Shown piece after piece: positions 15,121-23,328 of a DNA stretch of 64,000 bases. Both the position numbers and the translations under genes were made by a program. How positions within the stretch are numbered: position 1 is the first letter of the stretch; each line of letters opens with the position of its first letter. Source of the stretch: JBBRYK01 sp038237665 (GTDB lineage: Bacteria > Actinomycetota > Thermoleophilia > Gaiellales > Gaiellaceae); assembly GCA_038237665.1 (NCBI GenBank), contig JBBRYK010000002.1, positions 1 through 64,000 of the forward strand. Reading direction: 5' to 3'. The notes under the pieces were generated by a model. It was not told where the DNA came from. It made no database searches and was given only the letters and a program-made list of their open reading frames with translations.

Positions 15121-15867
15121 TCAGCTCGCGGCGAGCGTCCGGAGCCGGAAGCCGCCGTGGTACTCGTACGAGGACGAGATCACGGCCAGGCAGTCTCGGG
15201 CCGCACGCTCCGAGAGCCCCGCCTCGGCCGCGTCCGCGAGGGGCGTGCGCAGAAGGGTGTCCATTCCCGCCAGCCCTTCCGGAGACAGCGCGAGCGCGCC
15301 GGTCTCGCAGGCGCCGCACACGGCGCCGCCCGCCTTGGGCGAGTACCCGGCGAGCGGACCTTCGCCCCCACACTCCGCGCAGCTGCCGAGGTGCGGGAGG
15401 TACCCGGAGAGCCAGAGCAGTTTGAGCTGGAAGGACAGGGCCAGGGCGTCGAGCGCCGGCCGTGAGGCTCCAGTCCTTCCGCCCTCGTCCAGCACGTCCA
15501 GAAAACGAGTCAACGCCTCGAACGCGCGTGGGTTCGCCTCTTGCTCGCTGAAGAGGCGGAGCATCGCCTCGAGACCGATCAGCCCCACGTTCAGCCGGTA
15601 GGGGTCCTCGCGCGCGACACGGTGCGACCGCACGAGGTCCGCACCCGTGATCGTGTGCAGCTCGCCGCCCCCCTGGTGCAGGCCCAGCTCGACATGGCTG
15701 AACGGCTCGAGCCGTCCTCCGAAGCGCGACCGCGTCTTTCGGACGCCCTTCGCCACCGCCCCGACCCGCCCGCGCGCAAGCGTGTAGAGGTGCAGCACGC
15801 AGTCGGCCTCGCCGAACCGGATCGACCGAAGCACGACCGCTTCCGTCTTGTAGGTCCGCCCCGCCAC
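15121..15867 (-). CDS. recO: DNA repair protein RecO
   Basis: A 248-residue recombination mediator that helps RecR load RecA at gaps. The N-terminal OB-fold starts KTEAVVLRSIRFGEADCVLHLYT, the middle is helical, and a zinc-binding cluster is visible as CAECGGEG and CGACETG (about residues 158-180). The start is GTG. It is followed at once by the GNAT gene. The divergent neighbour is the plus-strand glutaredoxin gene with 64 nt between starts. Confidence 0.95.
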   Translation of the reverse strand: MAGRTYKTEAVVLRSIRFGEADCVLHLYTLARGRVGAVAKGVRKTRSRFGGRLEPFSHVELGLHQGGGELHTITGADLVRSHRVAREDPYRLNVGLIGLEAMLRLFSEQEANPRAFEALTRFLDVLDEGGRTGASRPALDALALSFQLKLLWLSGYLPHLGSCAECGGEGPLAGYSPKAGGAVCGACETGALALSPEGLAGMDTLLRTPLADAAEAGLSERAARDCLAVISSSYEYHGGFRLRTLAAS

Positions 15868-15931
15868 GATTCCAGTGTAGAGCCGCGCCTGCAGGGAATA
15901 GACCTAGCGGTTTATGAGTTTAAAAGGAGAA

Positions 15932-16186
15932 ATGGGTCCGCGCATTCGCATGTACACGACGCGCTGGTGCGGCTACTGCGTTCGTGCGAAGGCGCTCCTG
16001 GAGTCGCGCGGCCTCCCCTACGAGGAGATCATGGTCGATGACGATCCGAATTTCCGGCGCAGCCTGCACGAACTGACCGGCGGGTGGACCGTGCCCCAGA
16101 TCGTCATCGACGACGAGGCGATCGGCGGCTACACCGAGCTCTGGGCGCTGGACAAGCGCGGCGAGCTCGACAAGCTCGCGGCCTAG
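15932..16186 (+). CDS. glutaredoxin-like thiol reductase
   Basis: An 84-residue thioredoxin-fold protein with the redox motif CGYC (MYTTRWCGYCVRAK), cis-Pro region WTVPQIVIDD and the GGYTEL C-terminal site that holds glutathione or mycoredoxin-type substrates. In Actinobacteria such proteins often act as mycoredoxins. Three in-frame ATGs exist (15914, 15932, 15950); GGAG at 15926-15929 is too close to 15932 and far from 15950, so the start is uncertain. I prefer 15932 because the fold begins directly after it. Confidence 0.93.
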   Translation: MGPRIRMYTTRWCGYCVRAKALLESRGLPYEEIMVDDDPNFRRSLHELTGGWTVPQIVIDDEAIGGYTELWALDKRGELDKLAA

Positions 16187-16395
16187 CCGCCGTCAGCACT
16201 CGCTGCTTCACTTGGGCGGCTTCAGGAAGCAAAGCTGAGCCTGGATAGGCGGGAGGCGACGCTCGACGAGGCCGCGCGCGCCCACCGCGAGGCCGAGGGG
16301 GACCTCGCGGCTCGGGAAGCAGCTCTCACGCAGCGGGCGGACGCTCTCGAGGAGTGGGGCGCATACCTGTCCTCGCTACGGACCGTCGCGGGCGT
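16187..16395 (+). pseudogene. coiled-coil coding remnant without a start
   Basis: Directly after the glutaredoxin stop, in the same frame, the plus strand reads SALAASLGRLQEAKL and then LDRREATLDEAARAHREAEG, continuing as heptad-like Ala/Glu/Arg/Leu sequence to about ALEEWGAYLSSLRTV. There is no ATG, GTG or TTG in this frame. Composition is that of a true coiled coil, not of random GC-rich DNA. I read it as the tail of a lost coiled-coil gene. The rest of the 291-nt gap to mutM shows nothing else. Confidence 0.5.
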
Positions 16396-16477
16396 CGACG
16401 GCGGTGTCCCCGGAACAGGTCTTCTCTCCGCTCGTCGATCGACGAGGAAGCTGACAGGGCACAGCTCGGATCAGGAC

Positions 16478-17302
16478 CTAGCGCTGGCAGCCGGGGCAGA
16501 ACCAGGTCCCGCGGCCACCGGCGCGCGTCTTGACGATCGGCGTGCCGCAGCGGCGGCACGGCTCGCCCTCGCGGCCGTACGCGTTGAATTCGTCCTGCAT
16601 CGAGCCTTGCCCTCCGGCCGGCGTTCGGTAATCGCGGAGGGTCGCTCCCTGCCTGGCAATTCCGGCCTCGAGCGCACGGCGGATGCCTCGATGGAGATTC
16701 CGCGTTTCGTGTTCAGAGAGCCCGCCGGATGGTCGGAGCGGATGAATACGGGCACGCCACAGAGCCTCGTCCGCATAGATGTTGCCCAATCCGGCGACAA
16801 TGCGCTGATCGAGGATTGCGGCCTTGATCGGGGCTCGCCGGCCGGCGAGTCGCGATCCGAGCGCGCGAGCCGTGAAGGGAGCCTCGAGTGGCTCGGACCC
16901 GAGTCTCGCCGCCAGGTACGGCTCGGCTTCGCCCGGCTCGAGGACGAGCCAGGTGCCGAACCTCCGGACGTCGCGATAGACCACGGCCGACCCGTTGTCC
17001 AGGGTGACTACAGCCCGCCTGTGCGGATCCTCTCCTTCGCTCCCGCCCGACACGAAGAGCAGGCTCCCCGTCATCCGGAGGTGAATCAAGAGAACGCGAC
17101 CACTCTCGAAACGGACAACCACATACTTGCCGCGTCGTCCAACAGAGGCCACCCGCTCACCCTCGAGCTGCGCTGCGACCTCGAGTCGATCGTCCGGCCG
17201 GGTCAGGCGCGGGTCAAAGATCTCGACGCGCTCGAGTCGTCGCCCCTCGAGGACAGGCGCGATCTGCGTCCGGACGGTCTCGACCTCCGGCAACTCGGGC
17301 AC
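16478..17302 (-). CDS. mutM: formamidopyrimidine-DNA glycosylase
   Basis: A 274-residue Fpg that removes 8-oxoguanine and ring-opened purines. After the start (GTG at 17302) the N-terminal PELPEVETVR gives the catalytic Pro and Glu; the helix-two-turn-helix region includes QRIVAGLGNIYADEALWRA; and the C-terminal zinc finger is intact (CRRCGTPIVKTRAGGRGTWFC plus PGC). Length is standard. The gene is isolated, with short gaps on both sides. Confidence 0.97.
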   Translation of the reverse strand: MPELPEVETVRTQIAPVLEGRRLERVEIFDPRLTRPDDRLEVAAQLEGERVASVGRRGKYVVVRFESGRVLLIHLRMTGSLLFVSGGSEGEDPHRRAVVTLDNGSAVVYRDVRRFGTWLVLEPGEAEPYLAARLGSEPLEAPFTARALGSRLAGRRAPIKAAILDQRIVAGLGNIYADEALWRARIHPLRPSGGLSEHETRNLHRGIRRALEAGIARQGATLRDYRTPAGGQGSMQDEFNAYGREGEPCRRCGTPIVKTRAGGRGTWFCPGCQR

Positions 17303-17389
17303 ACCGTCAGGCTACGTGTGCGTTTCTACCGGCGGCGAGAGGAGAGGCTCGAACACCTCCCAGACGAGGCCGTCGAAGAGGAACCTAAC

Positions 17390-18688
17390 TCAGTGGACGA
17401 CCTCGAGCACAATCCCCCGCGCCCGGGGCGGCTTCACGCCCAGCGAGTAGGCCGCTGCGACCGCGCTGACGACCTCGTCGGCGTCCGGGTCCGTGCGCGC
17501 GTGCACCTCGGCCAGTGGGGACCCGGCCTCGACTCGGTCTCCTCGCTTCGCGAGGCAGACGACGCCCACGGCGTGGTCGATCGAGTCCTCCTTCGTGCGG
17601 CGGCCGGCCCCGAGATGCAGCGCGGCGAGGCCGATCTCCATCGCGCCCAGCCGGGTGACCCAGCCGGCCTTCTCGGCCTCGACAAGGTGCACGATCGGTG
17701 CCTGAGGCAGCGCCTCCTCGGCAGGGTCGCCGCCCTGGGCCCGCACCCAGCGCTCGTACATCGCGAGGGCCTCCCCGCTCGCCACGGCCTGTTCCACCAA
17801 GGCCCGCGCCTCCTCCTCCCCCACGCCGAGGTCCGACAGTTCGAGCAGATGGACGCAGCCGTCGGTGACGATCTCCGTCAAATCCGGCGGGCCCTCACCG
17901 CGAATCGTCTCGACCGCCTCTCGGATCTCGAGCGCATTGCCGACCGCGCGCCCCAGCGGCTGGTCCATGTCGGTGAGCACACAGACGACCTCCCGCCCGG
18001 CCCGACGGCCCAGATCCAGCATGGCCCGGGCGAGCCCACGCGCGTCCTCCTGGGTCTTCATGAACGCCCCGTCGCCGACCTTCACGTCGAGGACGATCGC
18101 GTCCGCTCCGGCAGCGATCTTCTTGGACATGATGCTTGCGGCGATCAGCGAGACGTTGTCGACCGTCGCCGTCACGTCTCGCAGCGCGTAGAGCAGCTTG
18201 TCGGCAGGCACGAGGTTGCCGGTCTGCCCTACGATCGCCAGACCGATCTCCCGCACCTGGGCGACGAACTCCTCGGTGGTGAGCTCCACCCGGAAGCCCG
18301 GGATCGACTCGAGCTTGTCGAGCGTCCCGCCGGTGTGTCCCAACCCGCGGCCGCTCATCTTGCCGAAGGGCACGCCGCAGGCGGCGACGATCGGGCCGAT
18401 CGCGATCGAGGCCTTGTCGCCGACGCCTCCCGTCGAATGCTTGTCGACGGCCTTGCGGCCGAGCAGGGCGCCGAGCTCGATCGTCTCGCCGCTCGCGATC
18501 ATCGCGTCGGTCAACGCGAACGTCTCGGCCTCGGAGAGGCCGCGAAAGAAGACGGCCATCAACCAGGCCGAGACCTGGTAGTCCGGGATGTCGCCGCGAA
18601 CGTAGCGGAGGATGAACTCGCGGATCTCCTCCGCGTCCAGCTCTCCGCCGTCGCGCTTGCGCTGGATCAACTCGGCCGGCCGGATCAC
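17390..18688 (-). CDS. deoA: pyrimidine-nucleoside (thymidine) phosphorylase
   Basis: A 432-residue nucleoside phosphorylase II enzyme that releases deoxyribose 1-phosphate or ribose 1-phosphate from pyrimidine nucleosides. It has the helical N-terminal domain with LMAVFFRGLSEAETFALTDAM and the signature GRGLGHTGGTLDKLESIPGF, followed by the C-terminal domain with lysine- and glycine-rich segments. It starts 4 nt inside the end of the methyltransferase gene, and deoB lies just beyond, giving a nucleoside salvage operon deoB-methyltransferase-deoA. Specificity for uridine versus thymidine cannot be read. Confidence 0.95.
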   Translation of the reverse strand: MIRPAELIQRKRDGGELDAEEIREFILRYVRGDIPDYQVSAWLMAVFFRGLSEAETFALTDAMIASGETIELGALLGRKAVDKHSTGGVGDKASIAIGPIVAACGVPFGKMSGRGLGHTGGTLDKLESIPGFRVELTTEEFVAQVREIGLAIVGQTGNLVPADKLLYALRDVTATVDNVSLIAASIMSKKIAAGADAIVLDVKVGDGAFMKTQEDARGLARAMLDLGRRAGREVVCVLTDMDQPLGRAVGNALEIREAVETIRGEGPPDLTEIVTDGCVHLLELSDLGVGEEEARALVEQAVASGEALAMYERWVRAQGGDPAEEALPQAPIVHLVEAEKAGWVTRLGAMEIGLAALHLGAGRRTKEDSIDHAVGVVCLAKRGDRVEAGSPLAEVHARTDPDADEVVSAVAAAYSLGVKPPRARGIVLEVVH

Positions 18689-19392
18689 GCTTTTTCGGCG
18701 ACGAAGATGGTCGGTGCCCGGCGAACCCGGATCGGGCCGGCCTGGGCAGGCAGCTGCCCCGACAGACCGAGCGTGACACTAGCGTCGACGTACGCCTGGG
18801 CCTCGTCGCGTCTCGGGAAGTTGATCCAGCCGTAGGAGTCCCGCCGCTCGACGTGCGCGAAATGCCGGCGGAGGTGCTCTTCGCCGTCCTCGGCGCTGAA
18901 GGAATACGGGACTCTCGCCGAGCCAAGGAGCTCGTACAGCTCGCGCAGGTGCTCGTGACTGTTCGTGACGGCGACGAGCCGCCCGCCGGGCCGGAGGACA
19001 CGCGCCAGCTCGGCGAGCCCGCGGTCGACGTCGGGCACGTGGTAGAGCATCCAGGCTGCGATTGCGCAGTCGAACTCGCCGTCGGCAAAGGGCAGCTCCT
19101 GCACGTCGCCGACCCGTGCGTCCACACCCCGCGAGCGAGCGAGCTCGACCAACCTCTCGGAGATGTCGACGGCGACGACTTCGGCGTTCAACTCACGCTG
19201 GACGAGCTCGGCCAGCTCACCCGGGCCGGCACCGACCTCGAGCACTCGCCGCGGAGCTGCCTCGGCGACCGCCTGGAAGGCGACCTCCCTGGCGTCCGGC
19301 CCGTCCGCATAGCGGTAAGCGGCGCGGCGACCTTCGAGCCCCGCTTCGGTCGAATACTCAGCGCTGACCCGAGCCGGATCGTTGAGGGTCAC
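18685..19392 (-). CDS. class I SAM-dependent methyltransferase
   Basis: A 235-residue Methyltransf_11-type protein. Motif I is VLEVGAGPGELAELV, motif II ends at VVAVDIS, and CAIAAWMLYHVPDVDRGLAELARVLRPGGRLVAV gives motifs III-IV. Its gene overlaps both neighbours by 4 nt (deoB upstream, deoA downstream), so it is embedded in a nucleoside salvage operon, which is not an obvious home for a generic methyltransferase. Substrate unknown. Confidence 0.9.
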   Translation of the reverse strand: MTLNDPARVSAEYSTEAGLEGRRAAYRYADGPDAREVAFQAVAEAAPRRVLEVGAGPGELAELVQRELNAEVVAVDISERLVELARSRGVDARVGDVQELPFADGEFDCAIAAWMLYHVPDVDRGLAELARVLRPGGRLVAVTNSHEHLRELYELLGSARVPYSFSAEDGEEHLRRHFAHVERRDSYGWINFPRRDEAQAYVDASVTLGLSGQLPAQAGPIRVRRAPTIFVAEKA

Positions 19393-20555
19393 GGCTCGAC
19401 GATGGCAGCGCCGGGCAGGCCCCGGCCCGGCGCCTTGCCGCCCAGCCAGCCGTTGACCGTCGCGCCGACGTCCGCGAACTCGCCTTCGTGGATGCGGCCC
19501 GCAGCGTTCTTGCCCTCGACGTACGTCAGCAGGAGGGCGTGCTCGCGCGAGTGGTCGGTCGACGGCGTCGTCGGGTCGCAGCCGTGGTCGGATGTGAGAA
19601 TCAGGACGTCACCGGCACGAAGCGCGTCGAGGAGATCGGGGAGCCGGTAGTCGAAGTCCTGCAGGCAGCGATGGAAGTTGACCGGGTCGTTCCGGTGTCC
19701 CCAGAGCATGTCGGTCTCGACCAGGTTCGTGAAGATCAGGCCGCTCTCGAGCTCCCTGAGGAGGTTGATCGTCTGGTTGATCCCTTCCACGTTCGACTTG
19801 GTCGGATGCGACTCGTCGATGTCGCAGCCCGCGAAGATGTCGTGGATCTTCCCGACCCCGTGCACGGGTAGGCCGGCTTCCCGGATCAGCGTCAGATAGT
19901 TCGGCCGGCGCGGCTCGAGCGAGAAATCGTGGCGGTTGGGGGTTCGTTCGTAGTTGCCGGGCTCACCGGTGAACGGGCGGGCGATGACGCGGCCGACCGC
20001 GTGCTTGCCCGTCAGGATCTCGCGGGCGGTCCGTGAGGCGTCGTACAGCTCCTCGAGCGGGATCGTGTCCTCGTGTGCGGCGATCTGGAAGACGGAGTCG
20101 CCCGAGGTGTAGACGATCCACTTGCCGGTCTCCTGATGCTCCTCGCCGAGCTCCTGGATGATCTCGGTTCCTGACGACGGGCGGTTCCCGAGGACACCCC
20201 GGCCGGTCCGGTGCATGAAGGGGTCGATCACGTCGTGCGGGAACCCGTGCGGGTACGTCGGCAGCGCCTGCGGGGTGACGATCCCCATCAGCTCCCAGTG
20301 GCCGATGGTCGTGTCCTTGCCCTTGGAGCGCTCGATCAGGCGGCCCGCTACCGCCGGCGCACCGGGCTGAGGCGGACAGCCCTCCAGGGGTTCGACGTTC
20401 CCGAGCCCGAGGGCCTCCAGGTTGGGGAGGTCGAGGCCACCGACGGCGCGGGCGACGTTCCCCAGCGTGTCCGAGCCCTCGTCTCCGAACTCGGCCGCAT
20501 CCGGCAACTCCCCGGCGCCGACGGCGTCCAGAACAATGACGCACGCCCGGCCCAT
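19389..20555 (-). CDS. deoB: phosphopentomutase
   Basis: A 388-residue alkaline-phosphatase-superfamily mutase that turns (deoxy)ribose 1-phosphate into the 5-phosphate. Metal-site motifs are visible: VIVLDAVGAGELPDAAEFGDEGSDTLGN at the N-terminus, with the phospho-Thr in the SDTLGN stretch, then later DIDESH and TSDHGCDPTTPSTDHSRE. The ATG at 20555 is at the left flank of a divergent 50-residue membrane-protein gene. It is the first gene of the salvage operon with the methyltransferase and deoA. Confidence 0.96.
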   Translation of the reverse strand: MGRACVIVLDAVGAGELPDAAEFGDEGSDTLGNVARAVGGLDLPNLEALGLGNVEPLEGCPPQPGAPAVAGRLIERSKGKDTTIGHWELMGIVTPQALPTYPHGFPHDVIDPFMHRTGRGVLGNRPSSGTEIIQELGEEHQETGKWIVYTSGDSVFQIAAHEDTIPLEELYDASRTAREILTGKHAVGRVIARPFTGEPGNYERTPNRHDFSLEPRRPNYLTLIREAGLPVHGVGKIHDIFAGCDIDESHPTKSNVEGINQTINLLRELESGLIFTNLVETDMLWGHRNDPVNFHRCLQDFDYRLPDLLDALRAGDVLILTSDHGCDPTTPSTDHSREHALLLTYVEGKNAAGRIHEGEFADVGATVNGWLGGKAPGRGLPGAAIVEP

Positions 20556-20574
20556 GCATCTATTCTAGGAAGCC

Positions 20575-20727
20575 GTGAACACCGTCCTCGGGCTCCTCGG
20601 TTTGATCGTTTACATCGCCGGCGTGATCGCACTCGCCGCCGCCGTCACGTGGCTGGTCGTCAAGATCAGTCCTGCGAAGCAGCCGAAGCCGCCTGAGCCG
20701 GCCGAAGAGTCGGCCGCGAAGGCGTAG
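20575..20727 (+). CDS. 50-residue single-pass membrane protein
   Basis: GTG at 20575 opens a 50-codon frame: one membrane segment (LGLLGLIVYIAGVIALAAAV), then WLVVKISPAK and a Pro/Glu/Ala/Lys tail (PKPPEPAEESAAKA). AGGAAG at 20567-20572 can serve as ribosome site, though spacing is short. It diverges from deoB with 19 bp between starts and converges on ald with 5 bp. The pattern of hydrophobic core and charged tail argues for a real small protein. Function unknown. Confidence 0.6.
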   Translation: MNTVLGLLGLIVYIAGVIALAAAVTWLVVKISPAKQPKPPEPAEESAAKA

Positions 20728-20732
20728 AAAAC

Positions 20733-21857
20733 CTAGACGGCGGCGAGCGGCAGTACGTCTTCGAGCGGGCTGTAGCCGAGCCCGTGCGCTTCGGCGACGG
20801 CCTCGTACGTGATCTTTCCGTCGAGGACGTTGACTCCCCGGGCAAGCGCGCGGTCGCGCGCTACCGCCTCGGTCAGCCCGTAGTCGGCGATCTCCTCGAC
20901 GTAGGGCAGCGTGACGTTCGTGAGCGCCTTCGTCGACGTGATCGGAACGGCACCGGGCATGTTCGCGACGCAGTAGTGCGTCACGCCGTCGACCACGTAG
21001 ACCGGCTCGCTGTGCGTCGTCGGGCGTGAGGTCTCGAAGCAGCCGCCCTGGTCGATCGCGACGTCGGCGATCACGGCGCCGTCTTTCATCCCGGCGATCA
21101 TCTCGCGGGTGACGAGCTTCGGCGCCAGCGCGCCGGGAATCAGCACGGCGCCGATGACGACGTCGGCCTCGGAGACCGATTCGGCGATCTGGAGGCTGGA
21201 GCTCATCAGCAGCGAGACACGACCGGAGAGGATCTCTTCGAGGTGCCGCATGCGGTCGACCGACCGCTCGAGGACCGTCACTTGCGCGCCCAGGCCGAGC
21301 GCGATGATCGTGGCGTTGTACCCGACGATCCCGCCGCCGATGATCACCACCTTACCGGGCGCGACGCCCGCAACGCCGCCGAGGAGGAGCCCCCTGCCGC
21401 CGAGCGGCTTCTCGAGGAAGTAGGCGCCGGCCTGGGCCGCAAGCCGTCCGGCAATCTCGGACATCGGCGCGAGCAGCGGCAGGCCGCGGTTGTCGGTCTC
21501 GACCGTCTCGTATGCGACCGCCGCAACTCCGGACTCCATCAGTGCGCGCGTGAGCGCCTCGTCGGCGGCGATGTGCAGATAGGTGAAGAGGACGAGCCCT
21601 TCGCGCAAGCGGCGGTACTCGGGCTCGATCGGCTCCTTGACCTTGAGCAGGAGCTCGGCCGTCTCCCAGACCTCGTCGACCGAGACGATCCGCACGCCGA
21701 TCGCCCGGTAGGCGTCGTCGGTGAAGGCACTCCCTTCCCCGGCGCCCGTCTCGACGGCAACGTCGTGGCCCCGCCGCACGAGCTCGAGCGCGCCCGCGGG
21801 CGTCAGCGCCACCCGGTACTCGTCCGGCTTGATCTCCTTGGCAACACCGATCTTCAT
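20733..21857 (-). CDS. ald: alanine dehydrogenase
   Basis: A 374-residue NAD-dependent enzyme converting L-alanine to pyruvate and ammonia. The N-terminal MKIGVAKEIKPDEYRVALTP is the family start; the Lys of VKEPIEPEY and the His in the YLHIAADEALT segment are the usual active-site residues; the Rossmann motif is VVIIGGGIVGYNA. Length is standard. The 185-nt gap upstream carries two inverted repeats, a plausible regulatory region because ald is commonly regulated by alanine or hypoxia, but no regulator gene is present. Confidence 0.97.
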   Translation of the reverse strand: MKIGVAKEIKPDEYRVALTPAGALELVRRGHDVAVETGAGEGSAFTDDAYRAIGVRIVSVDEVWETAELLLKVKEPIEPEYRRLREGLVLFTYLHIAADEALTRALMESGVAAVAYETVETDNRGLPLLAPMSEIAGRLAAQAGAYFLEKPLGGRGLLLGGVAGVAPGKVVIIGGGIVGYNATIIALGLGAQVTVLERSVDRMRHLEEILSGRVSLLMSSSLQIAESVSEADVVIGAVLIPGALAPKLVTREMIAGMKDGAVIADVAIDQGGCFETSRPTTHSEPVYVVDGVTHYCVANMPGAVPITSTKALTNVTLPYVEEIADYGLTEAVARDRALARGVNVLDGKITYEAVAEAHGLGYSPLEDVLPLAAV

Positions 21858-21934
21858 CGAGGCGGGCGGACTCTAGCTCGTCGCTGACAACCGCGGAGCG
21901 CGCCCGTGTCTCGCGCGGTCAGAATCGGCACGCA

Positions 21935-22016
21935 AATGGCACACTTCTGTTGCCATTATCGACAACGGGATCTGATAGGATTGTCGTCGGGAGGAGGCGG
22001 GGTGCCAAGCCTTTAG
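21935..22016. promoter_or_regulatory. inverted repeats and a strong unused SD upstream of ald
   Basis: AATGGCA (21935-21941) and TGCCATT (21951-21957) form a perfect 7-bp inverted repeat with a 9-nt spacer; CGACAA (21960-21965) and TTGTCG (21981-21986) form another. On the plus strand GGGAGGAGG (21989-21997) precedes GTG at 22002, but that frame has only four sense codons before TAG. On the minus strand the region is the ald upstream sequence, where GATAAT is a possible -10. Roles are inferred from position. Confidence 0.35.
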
Positions 22017-22042
22017 AGACGAGCGAGCCGGGCCTCCAGTGT

Positions 22043-22546
22043 TCAGCGCGCGACGTGCTGAAGGAAGAGAGAGAGGCCGGCGAGGGTCTTGGCATCTTCC
22101 AGCTGCGGCAGCAGATCGGCCAGTTCCGCGACGGGAACCCGCACGGGCTCGAACGCCTCGTCCGCCGTCGGCGACGCCTCTCCGCGCCGAACATCCTCGG
22201 CGAAGAAGAGATCCATCCACTCCCGGCAGAAGCCGGGCGTCGTGAAGAACCCGCCCCAGTGCCTCCAGCTGCCGCCGGTCAGCCCGGTCTCCTCGGCCAG
22301 TTCGCGCTTGGCGCTCTCTAGAGCGGACTCACCCGGCTCGACGCCGCCTGCCGGCAGCTCCAGGAGCTCCCGCCGCGCCGCTTCGCGCAACTGGCGCACG
22401 AGCGTGACGAAGCCCTCCTCGTCGACGGCGACGATCGCGACGGAGTTCGGAGGCTCGACGACTTCGCGCAGGCGGTCGTCCCAGCGCTCGACGACGACCC
22501 GAATCAGCTTCCCTTCGTACACGGTCTCCGACGATTCAGGCCCCAT
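22043..22546 (-). CDS. Nudix hydrolase, ADP-ribose pyrophosphatase-like
   Basis: A 167-residue Nudix protein. The Nudix box runs from GGVEPGESALESAKRELAEETG, with the REXXEE-type core as RELAEE, preceded by LLELPAGG as in ADP-ribose pyrophosphatases. The N-terminal ESSETVYEGKLIRVVVERWD also resembles that subgroup. Start ATG at 22546 shares its A with the stop of the aldo/keto reductase gene (TGATG), so the two are translationally coupled. Confidence 0.93.
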   Translation of the reverse strand: MGPESSETVYEGKLIRVVVERWDDRLREVVEPPNSVAIVAVDEEGFVTLVRQLREAARRELLELPAGGVEPGESALESAKRELAEETGLTGGSWRHWGGFFTTPGFCREWMDLFFAEDVRRGEASPTADEAFEPVRVPVAELADLLPQLEDAKTLAGLSLFLQHVAR

Positions 22547-23328
22547 CAGGCTCCCGCCAGCCTCTCGACGAGCCGTCGCTCATCGGGACCGAACCAGGGC
22601 GGGTTGCCCGCCGCGGCGTTCTCGCGGACCCGCTCGGCGTGCGACGTGGCCGGGATGGCCACGTCGACGCGCGCGTCGGAGAGGACCCACTTGAGCAGCG
22701 CCTGCGGCCACGTCTCGACCCCGAACTCGGCCAGTGGGGCAAGCTCGGCCGCCGAAGGAGCCCGTCCGAGCAGGTCGCTGCCAGAGCCGCCGAGTGGGCG
22801 CATCACGATCACGGCGACGCCCAGGTCGGCCGCCTCGGGCAGAAGCTGCCGCTCGCACGCGCGCTGCCGGGGGTTGTACGGAAGCTGAACCGTCTGGAAG
22901 CGGCCGGTGCGAAGCGCGCGGACGAGCTCGTCGAACGCACCCTCGGCGTAATGCGTCACACCGAGGCTGCCGATGCGCCCGGCCTCCCGCTCCGCGTCGA
23001 CCCAGTCGACGTGTGCCTCCCAGGCGGCCATGTTGTGTATCTGCTCCACCTCGACATGGCCAAACCACGCCATCTGCCGGGCGAACTGCTCCCTCCCTTC
23101 CTCCACCGAGCCCGCCCAGATCTTCGTCGCCACGATTGCCTCCTCGCGGCGTCCCTCGAGAGCGAGCGCCAGCGAGGCCTCCGCACCGCCGTACATCGGC
23201 GAGGTGTCGATCACGCGGCAGCCCGCGTCGAGCGCGGCGCCGACGACCTCATCGGCGAGCTCGACGTCGTCGTCGAACGTCGACCAGGTGCCGAGGCCCA
23301 CTACGGAACCGAGTCGCCGCTCCTCCAT
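22546..23328 (-). CDS. aldo/keto reductase
   Basis: A 260-residue TIM-barrel oxidoreductase. The opening LGSVVGLGTWSTFDDD and VIDTSPMYGGAEASLALALEGR give the catalytic Asp and Tyr (the DTSPMYG stretch), and IVATKIWAG carries the Lys. The usual catalytic His region reads VEQIHNMAAWE. It is somewhat short compared with 280-330 residues but has both ends. It overlaps Nudix and DUF3866 genes by a single base each, a compact operon of unclear theme. Confidence 0.9.
   Translation of the reverse strand: MEERRLGSVVGLGTWSTFDDDVELADEVVGAALDAGCRVIDTSPMYGGAEASLALALEGRREEAIVATKIWAGSVEEGREQFARQMAWFGHVEVEQIHNMAAWEAHVDWVDAEREAGRIGSLGVTHYAEGAFDELVRALRTGRFQTVQLPYNPRQRACERQLLPEAADLGVAVIVMRPLGGSGSDLLGRAPSAAELAPLAEFGVETWPQALLKWVLSDARVDVAIPATSHAERVRENAAAGNPPWFGPDERRLVERLAGA

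Noticed and set aside
16607..18835. 742-codon plus-strand frame
   Set aside because: Antisense to mutM and deoA, both with intact motifs; composition is that of a reverse-strand shadow.
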